Of a stretch of 64,000 bases of DNA, positions 34,805 through 46,627 are shown piece by piece. A program made the translations under genes and the position numbers. Source of the DNA: Medicago truncatula (Eukaryota; Streptophyta; Magnoliopsida; Fabales; Fabaceae); assembly GCF_003473485.1 (NCBI RefSeq), contig NC_053046.1:4226001-4290000 (forward strand), read 5' to 3'. Positions within the stretch are counted from its first letter, which is position 1. Each line of letters opens with the position of its first letter. The notes under the pieces are model-generated. The model worked only from the letters and a program-made list of their open reading frames with translations. It had not been told where the DNA came from and did no database searches.

Positions 34805-36100
34805 CTTTCAAGCTCTAAGACAAGTACTTGAAACCTCATGTCATAGAAGATCAACGTCTTTGTTGAAGCTGGAACAAGAAAGAAAGATTTGTGCTTTGAG
34901 GAACCTCGACAAGAAACCATTCTTCACTAGAGTATTGGTTCACGAGCCTCACCTTGAATCTTTAACCTTCCTTTCAAACCTCTCTCATCCCCTTGATCAA
35001 ATGTTGGTGAAGATGGTTGTAGTACAAGGAGCAATTCTTGTAAGATTTATTTCTTTAATGAAGATTGTTTAGGCGATTTCCCTCTTATTTGTTTATTGTT
35101 GAAACAACCACACAACTAGTCTTGTAGACCACAATCGTCAAAGTGAACATGTTTGAGCGAATATTTGTTTGGGTTTCTTACACGTGTTTGAAAGGTATCT
35201 CTTTTCTACTTTCCAAGTATACCTTATTCACATTTGTTCATTTCTACTAACGGGAAAGTTGAAATTTATCTCATCGAATGAATATTCTTTATCCCTTTCT
35301 CACTCATATATCCTTGCCATTGGGGCTATAAGTTTAAATTTTCATTAACTGCAATTGAAATCAAATGACTTGGTTCTTATATCATTGTAAATAATACCAC
35401 TCTTTTTGCCTCGAGCAATCATCATTGCCTTTTTGAAATTGTATAATCATAATTGAGCCTAAATATCTTTCGTGCTTCAGATTGTAACACATTCCTCTCA
35501 CACGAAATTTTCTGTGTAAAAAGTAAAATAAAAAAGGTTATAATTTTTATGTGAATATTGGAACAATTCTCCCTTCATCCAATCTCCCTCTATTTACAAT
35601 GAAAATAGAAGTATAAACGTGCAATGAGAAACTCAACTTTACTTTTTCTACAAAGAAAATTTTATCTTAACTAATTATTTTTTGTTAGGTGAACTTACTT
35701 CCTCACTAAAAACTTGATATTTCTTCTTAGCTAAGAAAATAACATTTCTTCTTGATTAAGGTTTACTATATTTGTTTGAGTAGCCACTATTTTTAATCAC
35801 ACTTGATCAATACTCAATTAATCACAACCCTTGTATCATTAAAAGTCAAAAAAAATTGTAATTGGTTGATCTTCTATCAAAACTTATTTTTAATATATAT
35901 TAAATAATTTTTGATCAATTTTTTTAAAAATATTTTTGAAAGGATTTTTTAATAATTTGAAATAATTCCCATAAATTTTTGTTTGAAATAATTGTTGTTG
36001 ACCGAAATTACGGTGTAATTAAAGTTATATTGTTGGAGTCAAAAAGAAATAATTGTTGGAGATATATTTGCCCAGAAAGGCGCGGATGTAAAAAAAACAA
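34805..36100. other. Intergenic upstream of SUVH gene
   Basis: AT-rich with no supported gene. The 98-aa ORF at 34776-35072 has no recognisable domain and overlaps the LINE boundary. Confidence 0.4.
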
Positions 36101-36259
36101 AGAAACGAGAGAGATTAACAAACAAAGAAATGAACGAACGCGTTTCATTTCAACAATTTAAACCCTAATCTCAATCCCCACCCACGTCATCATCGTCCCT
36201 CATTCTCGAGTTGCCGGAGTTCGCCGTCGACCTCCGCAAACACCGTGAAACTCGTTCAG

Positions 36260-36549
36260 GTTTTCCTCCTTCTTATTTTCTCTATTTTTTTTTATTTGAG
36301 AAAATGCTATTCCATCGTGATTCTGATAATACATTCCGCACCGCGATTCTACGATTAAGTGCTTAACCGGTGTGATTTACGATATAGTTTCAATTCCATC
36401 GCGTATTGTTCTTGATGTTGTGTTATGATTTTTTTTTCTTGTGGTTTTATAACTAGTAATTTCATGTTTATATTCGCGTTCTGCAAATTTTGTAGTTTCT
36501 CATTTGTTGTTGTTGTTTATTTGGATGTTTTCTTGTTTTTATTGCGCAG
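36260..36549 (+). other. Probable 5' UTR intron of SUVH gene
   Basis: Donor TTCAG|GTTTTCC at 36259/36260, acceptor GCGCAG| at 36549. The flanking sequence (36130-36259 and 36550-36626) is GC-richer than the surroundings and reads like a leader. Inferred from sequence; no transcript evidence. Confidence 0.6.
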
Positions 36550-36606
36550 CGAAAAGAAGAGTGTGGGGTCTTTAATTTGCGAAGTTTTAGTACCTTGTTG
36601 ATACAT

Positions 36607-36618
36607 ATGATTTTTTGA
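36607..36618 (+). promoter_or_regulatory. Minimal upstream ORF before SUVH start
   Basis: ATG ATT TTT TGA, a three-residue uORF ending 8 bases before the main ATG. It is out of frame with the main ORF and could lower translation. Confidence 0.5.
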
Positions 36619-36626
36619 CTGAGAAG

Positions 36627-39600
36627 ATGAATTCGGAGCCATCAATGTCGGTTTGTGATGAACATTCTGAAGAAGAATTAGGGAAGCCAGTGATAGAAAA
36701 TGGAGACTCAACTATTGTTGATCCGCCTAAGTTTAAGCGCCGGAAAGTTTCTGCTGTTCGTGATTTTCCGGAAGAATGTGGACCGTTTGGTTCTGCTGAT
36801 GGTATGGGTGTTGAGGTTAAGAGTGGCAAAGATTTAGGTGGTGGTGATTCGGGTGAAGCTGATAGTCCCAACGATGAAAAGGATCCTCAAACTTTTGAGT
36901 TCAATGAAGAGTTATTTGTTGCAGACACTGTTGAACAAACAAGTGACTGTAGTTTGAAGAAGGAGGATCCTGTGGTCTTATCTGATCAAGTGGATGTGGG
37001 TAGTTTTGCCAACGATGAACCTGCAAAAGTGGAATTGGTGGGCGTAGAAGCTATGGATATTAGTTTTGAAACTGAAGACTGTAGCTTGAAAAAGGAAGAT
37101 CCTGTGGTCTCATCTCATCGAGTGGATGGGGATATTTTGGTTAACGATGAAGCTTCAAAAGTGGAATTGGTGGGCATGGAAGCTGTGGATATGGAATTGG
37201 AAACTGAAGACTGTAGCTTGAGAAAGGAAGATCCCATGGTCTCATCTCATCAATTGGATATGCCTATTTTGGATAATAACGAAGATACAAAACTGACATT
37301 GGTGGGCATGGAGACTTTGGATGCGGAATTGGCAACTGAAAGCTGTAGTTTAAAGAACGAAAATGCAGAGATCTTATCTTATCAAATTGATGAGTCTACT
37401 TTGGCAAACGACGGACCTGCAGAACTGGCCTTGGTCGGTATGGAAACTTCAGATATGGAATTTACAACAGAAGGCTCCGTAAAACAAGATTTATCTTATA
37501 TATCAGAGGCACTGGCTCCAGTTGGCGAGGTAGCTATGTCTGATAACTCAAAATCCTCGTTGTCCAATATCAATATAGGTGGTTCCAGTGCTTGTATGAA
37601 GGAGGCTTTAACTAAAAGGTACCCTCCTCGTAAAAAAGTTGCAGCGTTAAGAGATTTTCCACGTCTATGTGGACGCAATGCTCCCCGTCTCAGCCAGGAT
37701 GAGTGTCTAAAGGAGCTCGCTTCTTTGAAAGAAGTTGCAGCTACTGACCTACAAGAAGTAGAAAATAACAAAAGAAAGTTTGCCAACCTTGTTGAAGCTG
37801 ATTTTGAAGGGAATGCAGTCAAGAAGCTGGATGTAGCTGAACCATCTACTGAGATGAGATTGGCGCTGGATAATCATCATCAGGTTAAAGCGGAAAACAT
37901 GAACACCGTTAAGGTCGAGGGAACATCAGAGCTAGATATTGATTACCCAGAACTCGAAAGTAGTTTGAAGGTCTCACCAGGCAGGAAAGTAGTGCTAGGT
38001 TTGAGGGCGACGTCAGAATGTCCTTTGGAATCTGATATTTGTTCCCCCAAATTTAAACCAACATCTATTGGTGGTACAGATGACCGGAAGGGAAAGAAAG
38101 TTGATTTTTATGCCCACCTGGACAGATCTAAAACTGCGACCAAGTCCAAAGGTGTAATGAATCATTCTGGGCACCAGCCGTTGAAAAAGAAAAGAGAAAA
38201 TTCTAGTTCTGATGACATGGGTCAATTAGTAACACGGGAGAAGAATTCTCTAGATCCTAATGAAAATAACAAACACTTTAAAAGTGTCCCAAAACCACGT
38301 GGTTATGTAAATGTTTTTCCTCTTGGTCGTAGTAATTTAAGTGGTCATGAGAGTGACTCAGTGGCCCGGAATAAAGTGAGGAAAACATTGCGCCTGTTCC
38401 AAGCTGTTTGTAGAAAGCTTTTGCAGGAAGCGGAAGCAAAACCAAAGTCAAATGTGAAAGAATCAAAGAGGGTTGATTTACAAGCTTCAAAAATACTTAA
38501 GGAGAAAGGGAGCTATGTTAATGAAGGGGAGAAGATCATGGGATCTGTTCCTGGGGTTGAAGTTGGTGATGAATTTCAATACAGAATAGAGCTTAATATA
38601 ATTGGCCTTCATCGCCAGATTCAGGGTGGTATAGATTATATGAAGCAAAAAAACAAGGTCCTTGCAACTAGTATTGTTGCTTCGGGGGGCTATGCTGATG
38701 ACTTGGATAATGCAGATGTTTTGATATATACAGGGCAGGGTGGAAATGTGATGAGCAGTGATAAAGAGCCAGAAGATCAGAAGCTTGAACGGGGCAATCT
38801 TGCTTTGAAGAACAGTAGTGAGGTCAAGAATTCTGTTAGGGTGATACGGGGCTCTGAATCAGCGGATGGAAAAAGCAGGATATATGTTTACGATGGACTC
38901 TATGAAGTTGAGTCATATTGGCAGGATATGGGGCCACATGGGAAGCTGGTTTATAAGTTTCGCTTGCGAAGAAAGCCGGGTCAACCAGAGCTTGCTTGGA
39001 AGGAACTGAAGAAATCTAAAAAGTTGTCCAAAACAAGAGAAGGTCTATCCGTTGTTGATATTTCCTACGGGAAAGAGAAAATTCCCATATGTGCTGTGAA
39101 CACCATAGATAACGAGAAACCCCCTCCATTTAAATACATAACTAAGATGATGTATCCTGATTGTTGCAATATTGTCCCTCCAAAAGGCTGTAATTGTACT
39201 AATGGATGCTCTGACCATGAGAAATGTTCTTGTGTACTCAAAAATGGGGGGGAGATTCCATTTAATCATAATGGAGCTATTGTAGAAGCAAAGCCTCTAG
39301 TCTATGAGTGTGGGCCTAAATGCGAGTGCCCTCCAACCTGTTATAATAGAGTCAGCCAACTTGGCATAAATATTCAACTCGAAATTTTTAAAACCAAGTC
39401 AATGGGATGGGGTGTAAGATCCTTGAATTCCATCCCTTCTGGAAGTTTTATCTGTGAATATATTGGAGAGGTTCTTGAGGACAAGGAAGCTGAACAAAGA
39501 ACTGGTAATGATGAGTATCTTTTTGATATTGGAAATAACAAAAACAACAGTAATCTTTGGGATGGACTTTCGAACCTTTTGCCAGATTCGCACTTAAGTT

Positions 39601-39896
39601 CAAGTGAAGTAGTGAATGATGTTGGCTTCACTATCGATGCCGCTCAGTTTGGTAATGTGGGGAGATTCATTAACCATAGTTGCTCCCCCAATCTCTATGC
39701 CCAGAATGTCCTTTATGATCACCATGACAACAGGGTTCCTCATGTCATGTTATTTGCTGCCGAGAACATTCCTCCCTTGCAAGAGCTGACTTACGATTAC
39801 AATTACACGATAGATCAAGTTCGTGATTCTGATGGGAAAATCAAAAAGAAATACTGCTTTTGTGGTTCTGTGGAATGTACTGGTAGGTTGTATTGA
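36627..39896 (+). CDS. SUVH5/6-type histone H3 lysine-9 methyltransferase
   Basis: An intronless ORF of 1089 residues. The frame stays open upstream to a TTG, but the first ATG is at 36627. Domains: N-terminal VSAVRDFPEECG (~41-52) and again VAALRDFPRLCG (~338-349), a motif typical of SUVH5/6; four exact 44-residue repeats at 107-282; an SRA/YDG domain (~639-790, GLHRQIQGGIDYM, IYVYDGLYEV), which in this family binds methylated cytosine; a Cys-rich pre-SET (~840-905, GCNCTNGC, CGPKCECPPTC); SET (~913-1060) with GWGVRS, GRFINHSCSPN and ELTYDYNY; and post-SET CFCGSVECTG at the end. All catalytic SET motifs are present. Role from the family: nuclear H3K9 mono/dimethylation coupled to DNA methylation, silencing transposons. 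Intronless coding is usual for SUVH1/5/6-like genes. A 5' UTR intron is likely. Confidence 0.95.
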   Translation: MNSEPSMSVCDEHSEEELGKPVIENGDSTIVDPPKFKRRKVSAVRDFPEECGPFGSADGMGVEVKSGKDLGGGDSGEADSPNDEKDPQTFEFNEELFVADTVEQTSDCSLKKEDPVVLSDQVDVGSFANDEPAKVELVGVEAMDISFETEDCSLKKEDPVVSSHRVDGDILVNDEASKVELVGMEAVDMELETEDCSLRKEDPMVSSHQLDMPILDNNEDTKLTLVGMETLDAELATESCSLKNENAEILSYQIDESTLANDGPAELALVGMETSDMEFTTEGSVKQDLSYISEALAPVGEVAMSDNSKSSLSNINIGGSSACMKEALTKRYPPRKKVAALRDFPRLCGRNAPRLSQDECLKELASLKEVAATDLQEVENNKRKFANLVEADFEGNAVKKLDVAEPSTEMRLALDNHHQVKAENMNTVKVEGTSELDIDYPELESSLKVSPGRKVVLGLRATSECPLESDICSPKFKPTSIGGTDDRKGKKVDFYAHLDRSKTATKSKGVMNHSGHQPLKKKRENSSSDDMGQLVTREKNSLDPNENNKHFKSVPKPRGYVNVFPLGRSNLSGHESDSVARNKVRKTLRLFQAVCRKLLQEAEAKPKSNVKESKRVDLQASKILKEKGSYVNEGEKIMGSVPGVEVGDEFQYRIELNIIGLHRQIQGGIDYMKQKNKVLATSIVASGGYADDLDNADVLIYTGQGGNVMSSDKEPEDQKLERGNLALKNSSEVKNSVRVIRGSESADGKSRIYVYDGLYEVESYWQDMGPHGKLVYKFRLRRKPGQPELAWKELKKSKKLSKTREGLSVVDISYGKEKIPICAVNTIDNEKPPPFKYITKMMYPDCCNIVPPKGCNCTNGCSDHEKCSCVLKNGGEIPFNHNGAIVEAKPLVYECGPKCECPPTCYNRVSQLGINIQLEIFKTKSMGWGVRSLNSIPSGSFICEYIGEVLEDKEAEQRTGNDEYLFDIGNNKNNSNLWDGLSNLLPDSHLSSSEVVNDVGFTIDAAQFGNVGRFINHSCSPNLYAQNVLYDHHDNRVPHVMLFAAENIPPLQELTYDYNYTIDQVRDSDGKIKKKYCFCGSVECTGRLY

Positions 39897-41900
39897 GGTT
39901 TTGCCTTGTTAATTGTTGGAACAATTTTTCTTATAGGTCTTTCAAACTAAAATCTCAAAAACTGGAGCTTCATTTTGAGCCATGTTAATGTCAGTAGTTG
40001 CTTCAGGATTATTCTGAGTTGGTCAGGATGCTATAGAAAAAGTTGGAACGAAAAATATTCTTGCGTGACCTACTATTTTCATTTTATATGAAGCAAAATT
40101 TTGTCAAAAGGGCAAATATGTTGCCATTTGAATGTGTGAAAGCTCATGTTTGGGGTTAGATTTGACCATAAACTGTTTTATTTTAAAACGAAGTTTCAAA
40201 GATTCTTTTTTTCAATTTCTATTTCTTGTCTCACCACCAAAGTCAAACCCTTGTGCCAATTTGGACCTTTGCTCCTTTTGCCGCTTCTGCAATGAATTGT
40301 TATTTGTTTGCTTCACTTCCTGTTTGTTTGTTAGCAACTGATTAAACAAATTAAATTTATTTGACCTTTTGTTCTTGTTTGGCATAGGTTTCCTCTATCG
40401 GAGGTAATCGTATTTGAGGCTCTGTGGGGGGAACTATATGTGGACAACTCTCCTAGCTGGGATTCGAACATTAGTTCGCCATGCTGTGGAATTTTGTTAG
40501 ACCCAACTTCAATAGATTATTTTTAACTTTTTATCAAGCAACTCTATACGATTGTAAAAATATACTATAAAATTTACAATTATTTCTTCGCAAATACTAT
40601 ATTAAGTTATCATTTAATTCGTCAACAATGATATTTTTACACCAAATATTTTTCAACATCCAATATGACTCTTCCTATCACACTATTAAACCAGAGAAAT
40701 ACTTATATAGCCACAACACCAAATCAAAATCATTTAGACACACACTAATTAAAATATCTATTATTTAATTATTTCAAAAATATATATTATTTAATTTTTC
40801 TCTTTCATACTTTTTTTTATTATGTGTGTCTAAATGACTCATTTTTTATGCTTGTGATCAAGTAAGTGTAGTTCATTAACCCATCTTATCTATCATATTA
40901 CTCTCCACATTTTTCTCTTTCGAGATGTATACATGTATACAGGGGTCCACCAAATATTTTCATTAATATTTTTATGACCTACGAGAGAGTAGAACGAGAT
41001 ATGAGGTTAGATGTTGGATGTACTCTGCTAAATCTTATGACTTTTAATCTCTTTTCCTCCTCACATCTAGTTAGCGTTGACCAAGCCTAAAGTAGAAACC
41101 TTAAACAAGATTTGTATACCAGATGAAAATACCTGAGTGTTCATCTTCTTGTTTATCTTATTGTCATCTTTTTGTCTTCTCTTCCACTCATTTTTCTCTT
41201 CTTTTGTCTTCCTATCATTTGAGCTGAATTCACTTAAACCTGCAAGTGAATTCAATTACGTGCATACCGTTAGTACCAAATTCGAACACTGAATTCCAAT
41301 TCACGAATGGAAAACTTAAAAAATCTTTTATACACAAATCTAAAATAAAAAATAAAAAATTGTTCACGGATGCTATGCTAAAAAATTGTTAATTAGCTTT
41401 GTTGATCGTAAAATTGTAATAGCTAATGATTTGGATAGTCCGGATTCAGCCAATTGTCTTGATTGTGGAATATCATTAAGAAATAGGAATCCATGTTATA
41501 AAAAGAGATCTCCTGCGCTTCTTTCTAGTATGGGATGACATCCAATTTTGTATATCATTGATAAAAAATGGTGATATTGTTCCTTCATTGAAGGATAATT
41601 TTGATTTTTTACGTGTTTGTATAAAGTAGATTCGATGCATATGCCAATAGGTTTTTTGTTTGTCTTGTGTTCTAAATGCAGATCAAGTTCATGGCGAATA
41701 ATCAGATCATCAATTAAGCACACATGAATTGAATTAACAGACATCATGTAAATTCTGCATTTGCAGATTGTACGTGAACACAAGTTAATTTAATCTACTT
41801 CACATCTGAAATTTTAAATTGCTTATAACATCAAGTTTGTACAATTAATATTGTATGATTGACGTACAAAAACCATGTACTTTGGTGCGTGCTAAGAGAT
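39897..41900. other. SUVH 3' region and intergenic
   Basis: 39897 to about 40130 is a plausible 3' UTR. Beyond it no gene is recognised. A degraded tRNA-like stretch (AGCTGGGATTCGAACATTAG, about 40450-40475) may be SINE-derived. ORFs at 41255-41067 and 41783-41496 on the minus strand show no identifiable domain. Confidence 0.4.
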
Positions 41901-42001
41901 TTTTTTTTTTTTTTTTTTTTTTGTGGTGGTCAGAGTTTAAACCTTAAACCTTATATGTATTATACATTGTTCTTATCAACTGAGCTAAATTCACGAGAAC
42001 A
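41900..42001 (-). mobile_element. SINE, minus strand
   Basis: The 22-base T-run at 41901-41922 is the tail complement. On the minus strand the head reads GAATTTAGCTCAGTTGATAA, followed by AAGGTTTAAACTCTGACC near the B-box position. No clear target duplication. Confidence 0.65.
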
Positions 42002-42486
42002 ATTTCTTTTGTACATGCTCTAGTGATGAGCCATAAAATGCCCCTCTCACTAGCTTTACTTAATAGTACTAAGCATAATAGATGAAAAATTCAATTATTC
42101 TGGGATAAATCTAAGAGATTGTTAATATACTTTCCCTTGTTTTTTTTTTTTTTTTTAAAAACAAAAACTATGTTTGAAGCGGTAGGATTATTATTATATC
42201 ACTAAAACTCTCACAAGAATATTAGCAGATTCATTGGATTTCTTATTACATCAGAAGCCAAACACAACAAGTAAAGGAGAAAAGTCACATTTTATTTATT
42301 CATTTATTGACGAGTCATGAAAAGCACATAAATCCAATCCCCATAATTTCAGTCCAAGTACAACAAAGAGCACTAGAGATAACATTCTTGGACATAGAGA
42401 TAACATTAATTTATAGAATTACACAAACCAGAAACAATAAAACACTAGTCATCTAGTTCCAAATCTATCTATAAGTAATTTTATTT

Positions 42487-44215
42487 TTAATCAAACTGAA
42501 TTTGTGAGTCATAAACAGACCCAGCTTCCCAATCACTAGAGATAACATTCTTGGACTCCACCCAATACAGCCCAGCACTACCACTCACTTGGAGCCTCAA
42601 CTTGATCTCACCTCTTGGAGGGTTCTCTGCATCAAACACTGTTCCAAATGCCCTACGCATTGGTCTCCACTCTTTGCAATCTTCCTGTTCCATTACCATT
42701 TCAAGAAACCCAATTCAATTTCAAGAAATGTAACTAAATATATTAACAATCTCAAGATAAAATATAATGTACATGCAAAAAAATTGGCTTAATTTGCTTA
42801 TAGAAATCAATGTTTTAAAAAGCATATCTAACAGGTCGGTTCGGTTCAACCGATTGAATTGTAGATCGAATGGTTTGTTGGTTGGTTTGATTTGATCCTC
42901 ATGGGCTCGCTAGGGTCAGAGTTGACGTCAAAGTGACAACATAAGTTGAACACACGTCCATGCAAGATAGGAGCGAACTCGTTACCAACTAAGCAATCTC
43001 AATCGACAAGATTCATCTAATATTAATTTCATATCAACAACAAATGAATATAGGTATACCTGCCACAACTGAACAGCAGTTACATCGTTTGTTCCACCAA
43101 CATATAGAATAAGAATGGCTAAGTAGTGAGGATTTTTGCTGCGTTCATGGACCTTAAACAAGATATTATAGCCATTGTATTTGCAAGGGATTCTTTTATA
43201 TTCTATATCCACCACACCATATTTAAAAAGTTCCGCAGATGCATCACCATTTTTGCCCAATTTTGAATAGCCACGTGGGCTCATGATAAAGTCTGTCCTG
43301 TCTCCCACGCCAAAATCGGTCACCACGACATATGCTCCATTCTCATCACACAATTCTGGTATTTTGCACCTCACCTAATTCATCATTATTTATTATATTT
43401 CATAAGTAACTAATTGTTAGTTGATGTTGGTAAGTTTTTCCTTTATGGTAATATATTACTTAAAAATACGTCACATCAGTTAATGAATACGACAAATCAT
43501 ATATTTTCATATTCATTAATTAACATGACAACACATTATATGTAAATGAAAGTAGCGAGTGAGTTAATTTAAGTAAAGTTATTACTTGATAGCATGCACC
43601 ACAACCAGATCCATTCTTCCATAGCCAAGACACGCCTGCGACATTGCCATCATTTACTGTCTGTCCGTAATCACCATAGCCACAAGCTCCCTCTAAAACA
43701 GGTTAATAACCACTCAGATTATGTATTTTATGCAAAGAGCCAAAGTAATGGAATGTCTAGGTTTCACCGGAAAAAAAAATGTTGTATACTGTCTCATTGA
43801 ATCGGTTTATAAATCGGTCGCAAAAACATGTCAAAACTAAAAAAATGTGCACAACACTCTATACACATTTATAAAAAATTGACAGGGTTGAGTATAACCA
43901 ATTTGAGATAAAAATTGCACAAGTTAAATGATCGAGATTCAAATGCAAAGAAAATAGTAACATAACAGTTAATATGTTAAAAAAATTTGTATAATTTTTT
44001 AAATAATGTGCTATGTCACATGCACTATATATAGTAAATTTTGCACGAGTATATATTAGTAGAAGACGACACTCACTTGGATTTGCATAACAATCTGGGC
44101 TACCATAATAGGTTGCTCTAGAGCAAACAAAAGAGTCTTGAGAGGAACACAAGACAGGTAAGAACAACATGACACAAATAAAACCAATTTGGTGCTTAAA
44201 ATTATGTTCCATCAT
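42487..44215 (-). CDS. Expansin-like B (EXLB) secreted cell-wall protein
   Basis: Exons on the minus strand are 44215-44077, 43692-43586, 43374-43060 and 42684-42487. They are joined by GT-AG introns into 252 residues. The N-terminus (~1-26) is a signal peptide with hydrophobic core FICVMLFLPVLC. The expansin double-psi beta-barrel follows: CSRATYYGSPDCYANP, GACGYGDYGQTVNDGN and NGSGCGACYQVRC, then VVTDFGVGD. Next come a C-terminal CBM63-like grass-pollen-allergen fold (~160-245) and LYWVESKNVISSDWEAG. The HFD motif of true expansins is absent, its place taken by TDFGVGD as in expansin-like proteins, so wall-loosening activity is not assured. I chose the MM start at 44215; an upstream in-frame ATG at 44239 would add 8 residues ahead of the signal peptide. 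Intron 3 carries a SINE-like sequence (about 42885-43000). TATAAATA lies upstream. Confidence 0.93.
42885..43000 (-). mobile_element. SINE-like sequence in EXLB intron 3
   Basis: Minus-strand GATTGCTTAGTTGGTAACGA followed by a B-box-like GTGTTCAACT. No target duplication identified. Confidence 0.4.
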
Positions 44216-44354
44216 GTTCAATGACAAAATGTCAAGCACAAAGAAGAGAGAAATTCAAGGAATTATTTAGGATACTAAATGTAAGAGAAACTAAAAATAA
44301 CTATGAATAAGAGAAGGGTTTATGGGATGGAAAGCAAATAAAGATAGAGAGTCA

Positions 44355-44362
44355 TATTTATA
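44355..44362 (-). promoter_or_regulatory. Probable TATA box of the EXLB gene
   Basis: TATAAATA on the minus strand, about 140 bp upstream of the chosen ATG, in otherwise ordinary sequence. Position and motif only. Confidence 0.5.
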
Positions 44363-44529
44363 GTACAAACTTGAGGTCCATTTACTGAAGTAAGTAAGTA
44401 GTAACCAATTAATTCTTTGTTCCCTTCCACTTGGAACTATGAAATTAGATGAAGATTGGAATAATGATGTGTACATCTAGTCCCTATGATTGGACCACAA
44501 GGGCCAGGGTCATTATATAATATTTGAAC

Positions 44530-45365
44530 TAGTTTTTTATTTTTATTTTTATTTTTTATTTTTTTGGGTGTACATAACCAGTTTATTATTGCAGTGGGAA
44601 ATGCCTAATTTTGTTTTACATTGAAACAATTTTCTTGGAAGATGCATGCATTTTGAGCTCAACTCAAGGGTATGAATTCTGATAAAAATAAAATCCGAAT
44701 TAAAAAATGGCATCATAGCATGTGTTAGATGTATTATTGGGACTTTGTTTTTGTTATTCTAAACGCGTCTGTCTAATCATTCGCAGTGTCTGTTCAATAA
44801 ATTTGGAGACTTAACGTAAATTTTGAAACACAATTTTTTTTTTTTTATCCTTAAACTAAATCAGCGTCTTAGCCAACAAAAACATTGTCATTTTTAAAAA
44901 TTTGGTTAGAAGGGAGAACTCATTTTATATACTCACATATTCATTGATGAAGATAATTCACTTTTCGTCAACGATTGCTCAACTTTGTCATAAAGAAAAA
45001 CAAAATTGCTCATTTAAAAATTTTGTAACTAGGACTAGGTGTCAAAATCATTTTTAACATTCAAGTCACACTTAAATATCTAGCAGCCACGTTTGGTTGT
45101 AACGCACCAAAGTGAAGTACTCCACTAAGTGATTCGTTAATTAATATATGAGCACTACTTGTAAGTTGTAACTAAATTCAATTGGATCAGTTAATAAAAA
45201 AATTCAATTGGATAAACTATATTTGACGCTTTAAGGACATCTCAAATCATCTTAAAGACACTATGATAGTTCATCGAGTGTCATCGTCATAATTACGTTT
45301 TCTTTTCTTTTTTTTCTATAAGTTTTTTTTTTCATCATCGTGATCTCACTTCATTTCATAGTGAT
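44530..45365. other. Intergenic, no gene recognised
   Basis: AT-rich, with several long A/T runs. Nothing identifiable. Confidence 0.4.
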
Positions 45366-45374
45366 TTAAAATAA

Positions 45375-45546
45375 GGAGAAAACTTAGGTACAATTTCTTA
45401 GGTGTTTTTCGTATGGTTCTTAACTAAAAATACATATTTTTTGGATGTAACAAACTTTAAGAAAATTATGGATTTGAAGAAATCACGGTGAATTTAGTTA
45501 AGAACCATACGAAAAACACCTAAGGAATTGTACCGAAGTTTTCTCC
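45375..45546. mobile_element. 172-bp palindromic MITE with 9-bp target duplication
   Basis: The arms begin GGAGAAAACTTAGGTACAAT and end with the near complement ATTGTACCGAAGTTTTCTCC. They pair for about 50 bp, including GGTGTTTTTCGTATGGTTCT. TTAAAATAA occurs at 45366-45374 and 45547-45555. A 9-bp duplication points to a Mutator-type (MULE) non-autonomous element. Confidence 0.85.
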
Positions 45547-45559
45547 TTAAAATAACATT

Positions 45560-46620
45560 AAATTTAGATATATAAGTTATCACTTTTTTTTTTTTTTTAC
45601 AAAATATTCCTCGATCAAAAATAACTACTCACACTTAATTTTAACAATTTCTCCTTCAATATGGATAGCTAACATCATTATATTTACACCGTTGTTGTCA
45701 ACTAGCGTATATTTTGATGTTATTATGGAGAAGGATATCACTAATTCTCTCCAGAAAATTTGATTTATATCTTAAAAGTTTTCCTCATAGCTCTGAATAC
45801 TCTCATCATTATAGGTAATAGATTATACTCATGTAAGATTATTGGTAGATTGGACTAATATGAAGGTGCAAGCAATGTACGCTCTACACCGCAGGCACAA
45901 ACATGCATTGCTCTTTCTTTCTTTTTAATAATAAACGATAATATGTTAGTTTTTGTCATAACTTAACCATGAACCTCAAACTTCTTAACCCTTAACTCAA
46001 ATAGTTGAGTCTCCCAACCCATGCATTACTCCTTAACAATCACTATGTAATGAAAATAAAGGGTGATCAATCGGTCACAACGCAAATCCCTCAAGGACCT
46101 CAATGGATTTTTCATCCATTTCCCTAGAAACTCTTGCTCTAAAAGAACCTTTGTACCATGAAAAAGGTAGATATTTCATTCTATAAAACCTCTTACTCAC
46201 GTCTATCTAAAACTTGCTTGAGCGTCTTGAGTATTTATAGATGCATGAACCACTCCTTTGTTCATGCATAATTTTATACCTCTTACTCAGGTAAAGGTAT
46301 TATGCATAACAACATGTCACACCTTTACCTACATAATTCCTTTATGGCATCCCATCAACCAACTCAGAAAATATAAACCAGCATGAACCACTCCTTTGTT
46401 CTCCCATAGTACTCACCAAAGTAAAAACCACATTATGAAGTTTATCAACAATAAGGGACAAATTAAACACCAAAGTCTCTCACCAATAAAACACAAAACG
46501 AACACCAAAATAACGGAATTAATTTGACACAATTAATTCAGTATAATTGTGCAATTAAGCAGCCAGAAAATAATCAATCGAGCAGGACGGATCCAGGAAC
46601 TTATGAAACGGGGCCGAAAA
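45560..46620. other. Intergenic, no gene recognised
   Basis: AT-rich. A phrase around ATGAACCACTCCTTTGTTC is repeated at about 46245 and 46383, along with nearby CTCTTACTCA repeats at 46190 and 46282. Confidence 0.4.
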
Positions 46621-46627
46621 TGTAATA

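Noticed and set aside
36615-36626. A start for SUVH at 36615, giving 1093 residues
   Set aside because: The codon at 36615 is TTG, not ATG. The first ATG in frame is 36627.
41496-41783. 95-residue minus-strand ORF; briefly considered as organellar DNA
   Set aside because: I could not match it to any organellar gene, and the composition does not differ from the surroundings.
42551-42792. Overlapping plus-strand ORFs
   Set aside because: Antisense shadows of the last EXLB exon.
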